A DNA stretch of 64,000 bases from Isoetes taiwanensis (Eukaryota > Streptophyta > Lycopodiopsida > Isoetales > Isoetaceae). Positions 53,055 to 64,000 of this stretch are shown piece after piece. Both the position numbers and the translations under genes were made by a program. The stretch lies in contig JAJEKV010000003.1 of the NCBI GenBank assembly GCA_021234155.1, forward strand, positions 16,474,386 to 16,538,385. The letters run 5' to 3'. The first letter of the stretch is position 1. Each line of letters begins with the position of its first letter. The notes beneath the pieces are model-generated. The model did no database searches. It was not told the DNA's origin and saw only the letters and a program-made list of their open reading frames with translations.

Positions 53055-55437
53055 TGTTGAAGGCTTTTTGGCAAAACCTCCAACCTAATGGTTTAGAACC
53101 TCCGGTTGCTTAAGGCAACCACTCAATCACCAAAACCTGAAAAGTCACTAAAATTTCAAGATCGATCGCTTTCCACAAGCAAAAAAATGGTCTGACCATA
53201 AACTTGTGCCATTTAAAATCAAATCAAGCAAATCAATTGATTTTTGATAGAGATCTTCTTAATGTATGTGGGAATCAGTGTTCAAAAGTCTAGATAGAGC
53301 TGAGATAAGCAAGGTTCTCAAAATCACACTTCGACCGGTCAAAAATTGGTCAATACCAAAGAAAAAGAAGCTATTTTTTGCAGATTGAAGATGGAACAAG
53401 TTTTTTTAGTTTTGGAAATTTGAGATATCTCTGACTGGTGTCTAGATTGAAGGCAACTTAAAAATTGCAGGAAATTAACAACCTAAAGGGTAGAATTTGA
53501 TTAAAATCTCCTATCACCGACCGCAAGAACCCGAGAGCAATTTTACCTAATATGAAATCTAATTGGCTTTTTGTGTTTTTTCAAGTGTGTCAGTTCGAAA
53601 TACCCTCTAGTTATAGTGCATAAAAATTTCAAACTAAATTATTTTTTAGTTTTCTCAAAAATCAAGGATTAAACTCAAGAACAATCACTACACACATAAT
53701 CCTAATTTTTTTTTCTAAGGTCAGATTTTCATTCAAGAAGCTATTCAAAAGATCAACATCAATTTCCCCGAGTCTAATGGTCTCGTGAAAAAACAATCAA
53801 ACAGATCAAATTGTCAATAATCTCAAAAGTGGTCGATAATCTCAATAGCCCGCCAATTCTTCCGAATTTGGAGGCTAGAGGAGCAAATGCAGCTAGGAAT
53901 CACCAATCCGCCTCTAAAAGCTTCAAGTCGACGTTCTTCACGCATACAACCCCCAGAAAACAATGCAAGATCTCAATCCATCTTAAACGGCCCTGTTTCA
54001 GTTCAAATCTTGGCAAATTCCTGTTTGAAATTCAAATTTTTGTTTGTTTATGAGTCGGTATGGATGCGTGTAGGTGAATGGAGGGTGCAGAGCTATGATT
54101 AAGCAGGTAATTCCAACCAATTTTCCGGATCTTGGCCTTCATCGAAAATTAGGGTTCTTGAAAAATAGTCCAAATATCCCACGTGCATGTTTAGAAAAAG
54201 CGCACTAGTGTATAAAAGGAATTTTACCGCAATTTCTTCCGAATAAACGTGCCATTATGAAGGGGGGAACTGCCCGCGTTCGCCCCCATGCCCCATGGTG
54301 CCACGTGGAGGGTGTGGATTGGTAGATGAGCTGGCAGGGGGGGAGGTAGAAAATGCTAGGTGGGGTAGAATAGGAAAATTTTTTTTAATTTTTTATAGAA
54401 AGGCACGAATCTCAAGGCAATAATCCAAAGGCCAAGATAAAGGATATTAGCATATTCTCCCATCTCAATTGGAATCTTTTGCTAGGAATAATTTTTTGCA
54501 TAGCTTAACCATAGGATGTGAAATATGGCAAAAAAGATGACTAGGCAATTGTGATGGCATATGACATGGCAATGGTGATGACTAGGCAAATGACATGGCA
54601 ATGTATCTTGACTCAATTTTTTGTCTAGCCAAAAAACTTTTTCAACTTATGGATGTGGATGACACGTGTATGGCATATATGATGATGAGGGAGGATGATG
54701 TGCAAATGACATGGCACTCCCAAGTGGCAATATTACATAGAATCATAATCAACTTGAAAAATGGAAGCCCTTTAGCCAATTTTTAATTTTTGAACTTGGG
54801 GATGGAGGGAGTATGATGTAAGTGATGATGAGGAATGATGGAGATGTGAGGTGGCTTCCAAGGTTATACGTGGCACAATGCCACCTTTATGCATAACTTT
54901 GCAAATTTCTTGACCATTTTTTCTTTTGGAAGCTTATCATGGAAATGAATGTATGGAGTTATGGAAGAGATGAGAGTGAAGCTTTTTGGCTAGACAAAAA
55001 ATGTTGTCAATTGGAAAACAAGGTTGATTGAGGATGTACCAACTTGGAAATCAAGGAAAGAAGGTGGTATGGGGTGAAATAATGGTATAGGAATTTGCCT
55101 CAATATGAACTTGATCTAGAGTTATTTTGCACATACCATGGAACTCTTGGGGGTCTTCAAAACCTTCTTATGTCTTCAAAGTAAATGTTTGTGTCCTTTG
55201 CTCTCTTGTTTGCTCAAATATGATGACTTGACTTTTTCTTGCTCCTTGTGACCATTTAATTTGATCTAATGAAATAGCTTCCATGAATGTCCTTCCTTAG
55301 TCTTCATCAAAAAAATTCTTCAATGATCTGAAACAAAATAATCCTTCAAGAGTGTAATCAGCTTAAAATCAGCATTGGCAGCTTGTCTTCTTCTTGTGTT
55401 GTACAATTTCCTCTTGCTGCCACAAAATGTGGCAGCA
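53055..55437 (-). mobile_element. element H 5' LTR
   Basis: 2383 bases, near-identical to the 3' LTR. TATA-like box (minus) at 54390-54397. U5 hairpin and PBS-like motif at 53093-53120. Differences from the 3' LTR cluster at CCGG, CG and CAG sites (for example 53100, 53333, 53517 and 53906). Followed by the aatag duplication. Confidence 0.92.
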
Positions 55438-56286
55438 AATAGCTAAACCTATAGCCCTCTTAGTGATGGTAATATAAACCTCAAATGGCATATCCAAATC
55501 AGGTTTCTTTAAAAGGGTAGCTTCACAAATGGACTTTATAAGAAACTCAAAAGACTCTTGGCAGTCTGATGACCATGTAACAGGGACATACTTGCTCTCA
55601 GATTTAGAGATCTTACCTACTCTTGTCAGTTTGGAAATAAGACTTATAATATGAGCAAAGTTAGGAATATACATTTTAAGAAAACTAGTCATGCCAATAA
55701 AACTTTTGACTTGCTTCAAATTCCTAGGGGGTACCAGTTTTTTTAGAGCTTCAACCTTTTCTTGTGCCACCTGTATACCATTGTTGGACACCTCATGCCC
55801 CAAAAGTTGCCCTTTGGATGCAAAAAAAATACATTTCTTTGGGTTAAGGTTGACTCCAGAGTCCCTGCACAAAGAGCATATTTTTGCAAGCAATTCCAAG
55901 TGATTAGTAGGATGAGATCCTAAGCAAAGATCATCCAAGTAAACTCTGAATTCTTGAGGAGACATAGGTCTAAAAATAACATCCATAGCTCTCTGGAAAG
56001 TGGCGGGTGCATTCATTAGTCCAAAGGCATTCTTTTCATTGCATAAGTTCTCCAAGGGGTAATAAAAGAAGTCTTTGGTTGATCTTCTTCCTTAATGCCA
56101 ATTTGATTAAACCCTGAAAATCCATCTAAGAATGAGTACACCTCTTTTCCTGCTACAGCATATAAGATTTCTTCTAAAAAAGGCAAGGGATAACAATCCT
56201 TAATGGTGGCTTTGTTGAGATCTCGATAATCAATGCAAATTCTTAAGGCACCACTTTTTTTTTCTACAGGTACAATGCACTTGTTT
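55438..56286 (-). pseudogene. element G reverse transcriptase, upstream part
   Basis: Minus-strand RT: CIVPVEKK and ICIDYRDLNKAT blocks (56285-56215), LDGF (Asp codon 56124-56126), MPFG-like region with a frame break at ~56040, YLDD with Asp codons 55930-55935, and thumb to the RNase H remnant at 55438, where H interrupts. At 56287 it meets plus-strand RT of B2' head to head; the earlier RT, RNase H, protease and gag of G are absent. Confidence 0.88.
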
Positions 56287-56758
56287 GGGTTCTCACTCTA
56301 CTAACCATGTGGAACTACTTGCAAAAATTTGCTCTTTATGCAGGACTTCAGGAGTTAATCTAAATCCTAAAAAATGCATCTTTTTTGCATCAAAGGGACA
56401 GCTCTTAGGACATGAAGTATCCAGTCAAGGTATTCAAGTTGCTCAAGATAAGATTGAAGCCCTCAAAAAGCTAGCACCTCCCAAGAATCTAAAACAGGTT
56501 AAGAGCTTTATTGGTATGACGAGTTTCCTTAGAATGTATATTCCAAATTTTGCTCATATCTTGAGTCCCATTTCTAAGTTGACCAGGGTAGGTAAATTTT
56601 CTAAATCTGAAAGCAAGCACATACCTATCACATGGACTTCAGAATGCCAAGAGGCTTTTGACTTTCTCATTTCATCTATATGTGAAGCTACTCTTTTGAA
56701 AAAACCAGATCTGAGCATGCCATTTGAAGTTTATATCACTGTTACTAAAAGGCCATAG
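56287..56758 (+). pseudogene. B2' reverse transcriptase C-terminal part
   Basis: Copy of 30067-30540 with an intact frame through the thumb/connection, where copy 1 has an extra base near 30395. It ends at the same AGGCC frame break before the RNase H remnant. Lies in inverted orientation to homologous RT of G at 55441-55915. Confidence 0.85.
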
Positions 56759-56769
56759 GTTTAGCCATT

Positions 56770-58420
56770 TTGCAGGATAAGCATACTATAGTTTTTGCAA
56801 GCAAACAATGGTCTGCTCTTGAAGAAAGATACACCAGAATAGAAAAAAGTGCTGCTGCTCTCATGTTTGTTATTAATAGACAAGGACATTTGCTTCTGAA
56901 AAGCCAAGTTCAAGTTCACATGAAGCAAAACCCAATGGGCTTGCTATTTGGTAAAACAACTAATAAACCAAAGATCCAGAGATGGGCTTGTAAGTTGCAA
57001 AGTTATGATATTTCTGTAAAAGAGTTGCATTTGACACGAAATCCTAGCCTCTACTTGCCTTACATATTTTTTGACCATGAAGATGAATTGAATACTACTG
57101 ACACTTCACTTGCAGTAGCACATTTAGAGGTAACTCAAGGAGATCAAGCCAAAGGAGGATGGCAGCAACCTATTAGAGATTTTCTACAACATGGGATCAT
57201 CTCTCCAAGCCTCACTCCAACTCAGAAAAGGAGACTCAAGGACAAGTGCAGGCAATTCAAGCTGATAGACAATGTCTTGTGCAAAATTAACATGGATGGG
57301 ATCTTGTTGAGGTGTGTAAATGAAGATGAGTCTGCCTTGATTATTAGGGAGATGCATAAAGGTATCTGTGGAGGACATTTTGCTGGGGATACCACTGCAA
57401 AAAATATTCTCAGGTCTGGATATTATTGGCCTACTATTTTTAGAGATTGCTATGAGGTCATAAAAACTTGCCATCAATGTCAGATTTTTAGTAAAAGAAT
57501 TTTATTGCCAGCTGCCTTGAATCCTATCATATCTCCAGGACCTTTTCAAATTTCTTGGCTAGATTATATTGGTCCCATTAATCCTTCTTCTACAGGTCAA
57601 CATCAGCATATTATTGTGGCTACAGATTATTTTACTAAGTGGGCAGAAGCCATACCTTTAAGGCAAGCCAATGCCTTCACAACTGCAAGGTTTTTACATG
57701 AATATGTTTGTTCAGTTACATTCTGATAGAGGTACCCCTTTTGTTAATGAAGTCATTGCTAATTTGTTGAGTATTTTGAAGGTCAAGCATACCAAAAGCT
57801 CTTCATATTATCCTCAGGGTAATGGACAAGCTGAAGCTACTAACAAAGTGTTGAAAAATATTTTGCAGAAGACAGTTGAGGTTAACAAAAGGGATTGGCA
57901 TATCAAAATAGTGGATGCACTTTGGGCTTATAGAGTCACTATCAAAACAACCACAAATCACACACCTTTCAATTTGGTTTATGGCATTGAGGCAGTTTTA
58001 CCAGTAGAACTTGAGTTACCTTCCTTGAGATTAGCTCATAAACTGTGCTTACCTTTTGAACATGCCTTACAGGAAAGATTGGACGCCTTGTTACATCTAG
58101 ATGAGTATAGAATGGAGGCTGAGAACACTAATTTGCTGAACAAGGCTAAAGCTCTGGCTGCATTCAAAGCTGCTCACATAATACAGGGTACTTTTAGGAA
58201 GGGAGACCTTGTTCTCAAATGGAATAAGTCAAAGGAAGATTCAGCTGGCAAATTTGATAATATTTGGGAAGGACCCTTTGTAGTGCTAGAATCTGCAGGT
58301 ACTAATTCTTATTGGTTACAAGAGATTGCTTCAGGAATGCCATTGCCAAACCCTATCAATATCCTGCATCTGAAAAGGTATTGGGACCAGCATGCTTGCT
58401 TGTCCCTCTTTTTACATTAA
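56770..58420 (+). pseudogene. B2' RNase H remnant and integrase, frame-broken
   Basis: Copy of 30551-32224. Open 56770-57726 (RNase H remnant, zinc module, first catalytic Asp, DYFTKW). At ~57712 about 20 bases are missing compared with copy 1, shifting frame. The rest (57671-58420) reads on with DRGT, GQAEATNK and the GPY/F tail. Copy 1 is intact at this point, so the deletion followed the duplication. Confidence 0.85.
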
Positions 58421-59226
58421 AAAGCAAGCTTAGAGATTTACAGTAGGTTTAAGGTAGTTAGATCAGTTTGACTTTTGAGCACATTACTCTAGTAGTTAGA
58501 TCAGTTTGACTTTTGAGCATATTACTGTAATAAGTTGGTTTCATTTTTATAGGGTGATCTGACCAGATAACAGTACAAATGATCTCAAGAACAGGATTGA
58601 TACTAATGATTACCAAGTGTCATATGCAGGAGCATCCTTCTTCCATTTTTATTCATCTATCTTAAAGCATTCCTACCATCCATCCAGCCTTCTATTCTCT
58701 TTTTCCATGCCTTAACAGCACTCTGCAAAATCACCTTCACCATCATAGCAGAGTTGCAAGAATTTGAGACTAACTGGTTTGTGTGTTTCCATGACAGGTG
58801 CACTCTTCCTCCATACTTTTCATCTGTCATAAGTAGCCCTACCTTCCATTTAAAACTTCTTATTCTTGTTTTCATTCCCGAAAAGAAGAAGAGCACTCTG
58901 CAATTCACCCTTACCACCATAGCAGAGTTGCAACTTTTGAAGGTCAAGAAGGAGACTTGCATTTTCTTGTTTTGGCAAAATCTCAAATACTTGCACATTC
59001 ATTCCATCTCCATTCCATCACCACCCTGCCTTTTCTCACTCACCATACTCCATTCACATCATTCCATCACCACATTCACACTCATTCCATCAACATTTGC
59101 ACTTTACACTCTCATTCCATCATGTTTCCACTTGGACACTTTGGTACAAAGTTGAAGACCCCTCTAGTTATTTATTTTTGACATCACATGGCTGAGGGGA
59201 CCAGCCTTTTTCTTGTTTTGGCAAGA
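58421..59226 (+). other. B2' 3' untranslated region
   Basis: Copy of the B2 3'UTR: a short direct repeat near 58455 and 58494, two ~168-base units (near 58627 and 58794), and the GGCTGAGGGGACCAGCC hairpin at 59190-59206. Next to U3 it reads TTTTGGCAAGA. Confidence 0.75.
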
Positions 59227-61177
59227 TGTTGCCCCCAAAGGGCAACATGCTAATTGTGATCTATGCATTCAAACTAAGTCAATTCATCTTGGAAGACTAG
59301 GTCAAAGTTTGGAAGATTCTTGGTATTCAATATTGATATGGAGGTCAAAGGTTGCTCATTCTTCAGGTCAACAAGAGCTCAAGTTGAAAAGTTTACAAGA
59401 GGTATTTTATTTGGGGTGAAGTGCTTATTCAAGAATATTTCCTAGAAGAATCTGGGTTATGAAGTTTGGAAGGCATCTTTTGAAGATTGGAAGTTAAGAG
59501 TTTGGAAGACCCCATGGTACTTGATTCCATCCTTTAGCCATTCTTATCCATTTTTATTCATATTCTATTCTTATCCCTTGAAATTTCCTAGCCATTTCTC
59601 CCTACACCCATATTCTCTTTTGTTCACCCTTGTATACTCTATCATGCTTTGACCAATTACTTCTTTCCCAATGCATCCTTATTCCCCATAAGTTATTCCC
59701 ACCATTGCCTCCATATCTTTTGCCCTTTTACTTCCTATGCCACATTCTTGCAAATTCCCTTAGCCTAAACCCTCTTGCAACTTCTCATACCCTTATGCCT
59801 ATCTATCATTGTGCCATAAAAAAGCCATGTTATGTGTATACCTCATGGAATATTCCCGTTCATAATGCCCAAAATCTGGCATATTCCCAAAACATTAGGG
59901 TTACCATTGCTTAAATGATCCACCTCTTCAATATTTTTCATGAGTGACCCCTTAAACCATGGCTTAGCTTTTCAAAACTATAGAATACGGCATATTCCTG
60001 GTTTATACTTCAAGAAATACGGGAACCGTATCGCGCAAATTTGCAAAAAATACAGCTGCTTCAAACCTAAATCTGGAAATGAGCTCAAATCACGCCGGAA
60101 TCGAATTTTTAAGCTATAAGAACTACCTAATCCTGGACTCCCGCTCTTAAGCATCATATTAAGCCTAAATCTAAGCCCTAAGATGCCGGAATCATTAAAT
60201 TCAAACTTATATACCAGGGGATCATCAACAGAAGTTTTTCAAAGGCCCAGACGTACTCAAATCCGACATTGATCATTGCTGAGCAAGATCTGAACGATTC
60301 TTGAAGTTCCTGAGCACTCCTCAATTGGATTTACAAAGATCTAGTTGACATTACTTTCAGAAAATTATCTTATGTCTTCTGATGATTATTTTACTGTATC
60401 TGGAGCTATGATGCATCCTTACCTATTGTTATCATGATATATTTACCTTCATATCAATTTAAATTGATTGCCAAGTTGTCAAATCCATCTCTGATATTTT
60501 TCTTAGCAATTCTTGCCTTAAAATATTTCACAGAAAAACCTTGAGTGTTTTCAAGCACCTTTGGCCCACTAGCCATCTATTCTTAGAGCCTGTGTGAGCT
60601 AGAGGATTTGAAATCATCCAAAAATACCACACTTAACTCAAGTTATAAAAATTTGCTCACTGTTTTGATCAGTTTTGACTGTATTTTGCCAAATCCAGCC
60701 ACAAAAAATACTTTTACAAGTCCAAATGGAAATCTGACTACTTGTCTCTCTTGCTTATCACCATTACATTATATTTGCTTTGGAAATTCCCAAAAACACG
60801 CTTGACAACTCCAAATCTCATTTTCTGATCACTGTTTTTCATATTTGACTGCTATTGACTGCTATATCTGATCACTCTCAAATTTAGTCTCTGACTTGGT
60901 CAGGGACTTTATCATTGGATACCTACAACTTTTTTGAGCTAGTCTACAGCAGTTGACTCGAGAAATCAACCCACATTTCATCACCACATCTGTTTTAGTA
61001 AAGGTACCATTTTTTTGAAATGGAAAAGGTATAGAACTTCAAATTTTTGAGCTTCTCTATAAATTTATCTTGCATAGACTGATCACCTTAAGTGATCTGG
61101 AGGTTCTAACCCCAATTTGGGTGAAAACACAGATTGGTTCCTTGTGGTTGACCTTTAAGCCAGGTTTAGGGTCAACA
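59227..61177 (+). mobile_element. LTR C' (3' LTR of B2')
   Basis: 1951-base counterpart of LTR C. Start hairpin TGTTGCCC/GGGCAACA is complete here, whereas C has a shortened TGTTGCC-ctt-GGCAACA. ATACGG palindrome 60017-60031. U5 hairpin and PBS-like motif 61081-61111. Right flank is F' linker, as in copy 1. Confidence 0.9.
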
Positions 61178-61249
61178 TGGAGCTATTTTGAGCAGAGAGC
61201 AAATCAACACAGATTTTAGAGTTTTTTAGCAAATACTCAAAGTCCTCAC
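61178..61249 (-). pseudogene. element F' gag-protease linker piece
   Basis: Counterpart of 34959-35032, ending in the ctcac target duplication (61245-61249). Minus-strand reading encodes the same linker motif with a small deletion. Confidence 0.75.
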
Positions 61250-63180
61250 TGTTGCCCGGGGGCAACATACTAACTGATGGTTTATGTATTGAAGTTAGGA
61301 CAAATCATTTTGGAAGGCTAAGTCAAAGAGGAGCTTGGTAGTCAACATTGATGTGGAGGTCAAACAACATCTATCTTCAAAGGTCAATACTCAAGGTCAA
61401 CTTTTATGGAATGTACTCTATTTGAGGTCAAGGTTAGTCAAAAAGGTGCTGGGTTAAAAAGATTGGAAGATGCTTTTTGAAGATTGGAAGTTAGAGTTTG
61501 GAAGACACCATGACACTTGATTCCACCCCTAGGCCATTCTTATCCAATTTTTATTCACACTCTATTTCCATCCTTTTGAAATTTCCTAGCCATTTCTCCC
61601 CAAACTCATATTCTCTTTTGCTCACCCTTGCATACCCTACCATACTTTGCCTAATTCCTTCTTTTTTAATGTATCTTTATTCCCCCATAAGTTATCCTCA
61701 CCATTGCCCTCCATGTTTCTTACCCCTTTTCTTTTCACTTCCTATGCCATATTTTTGCAAATTCTCCTAGCCTAATTCTTCTTGCAATTTTTATGCTCAT
61801 CTACCATGGTGTCCTAAGAAGCCATGTTGTATGTATACTCTATGGAATATTCCCAATTATGATGCCCAAGCTTGGTATATTCCCAAAAACATTAGGGTTA
61901 CCATTGGCTAGGTGATCCAATTCTTCAATTATTTCATGAGTGATCCCTTAAACCATGGCCAGGCTTTTCAAAATTATAAAATACAGCATATTCCTGGTTT
62001 ATACCTCAAGAAATACGGTCACCGTATCGCGCGAATTCTCAGAAAATACAGCTGCTTCAAACCTAAATCTGGAAATGAGCTTGAATCACGTCGGAATCGA
62101 ATTCTTAAGCTTTAAGAAGTGCCTAATCTTGGACTCCCGCTCTTAAGCATCATATTAAGCCTAAATCTAAGCCCCAAGATGCCGGAATCATTAAATCTAA
62201 ACTTATATACCTGGGGATCATTGACAGAAGTCTTTTGAAGGCCCAGACACATCAAACCTCAACATTGATACATGCTGAGCATGATCTGAAGACGTTTATG
62301 AAGTATCTGAGCATTCCACAGTTCGATTTGAGAAAATTGGATTGATATTCCTGTTATGATTTTACTATATGACCTTCTGAGATATTTTGATGATTGATTT
62401 ATGATCTTGAGACCTCTATTCATCTTGTATTACCTTCATATCAATGAAAATTGCCTATCAAGTGCTTAAAAAATTGACTGTCATGATTTTTTAGTATTTC
62501 TGCCATATAAACATTTTTACAGTAAGATATTCCACCATCTTTTCTTGCATATGACCATTTGCCCCTCATTCCCCATCATATTTGCACCTGTGTGCACAAA
62601 ACGTTCAAAAAAAACCATTCCAAACTCAAGTTATCATTTTTTGCATTCTGTCTGATACAATCTTAGACTGTTATCCACAAAACAGTGCCAAAAAAATAGT
62701 TTTAGTAATCCAAAATAGGATTTGATTGCATGCACCACACCTTTGGGACTTATACTCCATTTCAGTTTTGGAATTTCTCAAAAATTCCCTCTGCAACTCA
62801 AGTTACAGAATTCTGAGATCTGTCTGTGACTTTGACTGATATTGACCAAAAGTTGACTCAACTTTGAGATCGAATAGCTTGCAAATTAGAACTCAGACTT
62901 GGTCAAGATCTTTTCCCTTGCATGCTTATAACTTTTCTACACAAGTCACAATCATTTGACCTTGAAAATCAATCCATTTATGGGAACTACATCAACTTGA
63001 GTGAAGACTCCATATTCTTGAATTGGGAAAGGTATGAATACTTGATATTTGAGCTTTTTCTTTGAAAAATTTCTGTGTAGACTGATCACCTTAAGTGATC
63101 TGGAGGTTCTAACCCCAACTTGAGCATAAGTTCAAGTTGGCTTCTTGTGTTTGACTCTCTAGCCAGGTTGAGGGTCAACA
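61250..63180 (+). mobile_element. solo LTR D' (uninterrupted)
   Basis: 1931-base solo LTR with ctcac on both sides (61245-61249, 63181-63185). Shows the state of D before element E. Palindrome ATACGG/CCGTAT at 62013-62027. U5 hairpin and PBS-like motif 63084-63114. Start hairpin TGTTGCCC/GGGCAACA with a 2-base loop. Confidence 0.92.
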
Positions 63181-63185
63181 CTCAC

Positions 63186-64000
63186 TATCTTTTTCCTTTT
63201 TTAAATATTTCTGAGGAGGTGGAGGAGGTACAACCATATTTTGCTCAACTTCCTTGTGTTTCACAGCATCAACTTCATCACTGGCACGTGCTGGCTCTTT
63301 CTCCTTTGCATTATTCATTCTTCTAGTATGCGCAGCCATAATCTCCTCATATTCTTCAATTTCCTACACAAATCTGATGGAAGCATTTTGTTCATTAGGC
63401 TTAGATTTCTCCTGCCTAGCAAAATATTCTTTCACACTACACCTATCTTCATAATGTCCCACAGCTTTGCAAAGGGCACTCTCAGGGCACTCCTTACCAA
63501 AATGCCCTCTTTTTCCACATTTTGTGCAAGGCCTATACCAACAGTAATCAGAGGAGTGAGTATCTTTGAAATAATGAACACAAGGTGGATAAGTCTTCTT
63601 CTCAAACTTCGAGTTCTTCAGCTCTTGAAGTTGCTTGGTCACCTCAACTAAGGCCTCTGATACTTTGGTGATCTCAGCTCTTACATCTGCTGCAGGAGCT
63701 TTAGTATCTTCCATTTTTGTTTTTTTGTTTTCCTTTTGAATAGCATGAACTGTCACATGTCCTGGTCCCATGTATTCTTGTTCACAATCTGGAAAAAAAG
63801 GATCATGAGGTGAGTGCATATCATCTGATAAGTAGGAAATCATATCTGCAATTTCAGTAGCTTTAGTGAAAGCCTTATGTATTGTGTCAAAGCCTTCCTG
63901 TTTTTGAATTTTTAGCAACTTCCCGTTAGGAACTTGATTGATCTGACACTTGACAAGATAAAGATTAAACCATTCCATATATTGATGAACACTTTCACCA
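63186..64000 (-). pseudogene. element F' Gag, partial at window end
   Basis: Minus-strand gag copy of 39785-~40600. Open from at least 63978 to 63364 across the knuckle region; first knuckle with Tyr for Cys, then two units. Continues into the linker at 61249. The N-terminal part lies beyond the window. Confidence 0.85.

Larger units (their letters stand above)
44293..55437 (-). mobile_element. element H, structurally complete LTR retrotransposon
   Basis: 11.1-kb minus-strand element with two ~2.39-kb LTRs, PBS, gag, pol, 3'UTR and perfect 5-base target duplications. Inserted in the RT/RNase H region of G. The LTRs begin (minus) TGCTGCC rather than TGTTGCC and are otherwise alike. Frames are broken at many small indels, often at CpG or CAG/CTG sites. 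The youngest large insertion here together with E. Confidence 0.95.
56287..64000. repeat. segmental duplication, copy 2
   Basis: Same order and orientation as 30067-~40600: RT thumb, RNase H remnant, integrase, 3'UTR, LTR C', F' linker, solo LTR D' and F' gag. Lacks element E. The left breakpoint (ggt|tctcac) is the same as the internal deletion junction of copy 1. Runs off the window. Confidence 0.9.

Overview
The window is repeat-dense, AT-rich nuclear DNA of a land plant. Essentially all of it is nested Ty3/gypsy-type LTR retrotransposons. The evidence is LTRs starting TG and ending CA, primer-binding sites that look complementary to tRNA-Gln, gag-pol polyproteins with integrase after reverse transcriptase, 5-bp target-site duplications and long poly(A) tracts. 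I see no complete host gene, no rRNA or tRNA gene and no CRISPR array. The clade cannot be fixed from sequence alone. The absence of a chromodomain, the archaeal-type RNase H and the 3'UTR tandem repeats point to the Tat-like (non-chromovirus) side of Ty3/gypsy.

Layout. 1-149 is the left piece of an element-B LTR, interrupted by an element-A array: LTR 150-6898 (itself carrying an unclassified 4.1-kb insertion, J, at 691-4796), internal region A1 6899-12982, LTR 12983-15638, and truncated internal region A2 15639-20884. The B LTR resumes at 20885-22447. It is followed by internal B1 (22448-27757), LTR 27758-29817, deleted internal B2 (29818-33001) and its 3' LTR, called C (33002-34958). C abuts a minus-strand element F (gag at 34959-35032 and 39785-41008). 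F is split by a solo LTR D (35033-39779, TSD ctcac), which in turn holds a small non-autonomous minus-strand element E (35351-38191, TSD ctcta). Next come a truncated minus LTR (41009-41772) and the pol of minus element G (41773-44292 and 55438-56286). G is split by a structurally complete minus element H (44293-55437, TSD aatag). From 56287 to the window end, the block 30067-~40600 is repeated (B2', C', F', D') without the E insertion.

How the parts work. The autonomous families (A, B, H) share one polyprotein plan: Gag with a retrotrans_gag region and up to three CCHC knuckles, retropepsin-like protease, an archaeal/plant-type RNase H, reverse transcriptase, a decayed gypsy RNase H that has lost catalytic aspartates, and a DDE integrase with a GPY/F-like tail. 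The catalytically complete RNase H lies BEFORE the reverse transcriptase, whereas in Tat elements it lies after the RT/RNase H. The families also share four small RNA/DNA structures: a hairpin at the U3 start, a hairpin with a CTTAA-type loop in U5, a hairpin at the U5 end, and a GGCTG-type hairpin before U3. Their stem sequences differ between families while pairing is kept. Right after the CTTAA hairpin is a second copy of the start of the tRNA primer-binding site. It follows each family's own PBS variant (TTCTA in B and H, TCCT in A).

No autonomous element has a clean reading frame here. However, many copy-to-copy differences fall at CAG/CTG/CCGG sites, so part of the apparent decay may be consensus error at methylated sites rather than mutation.
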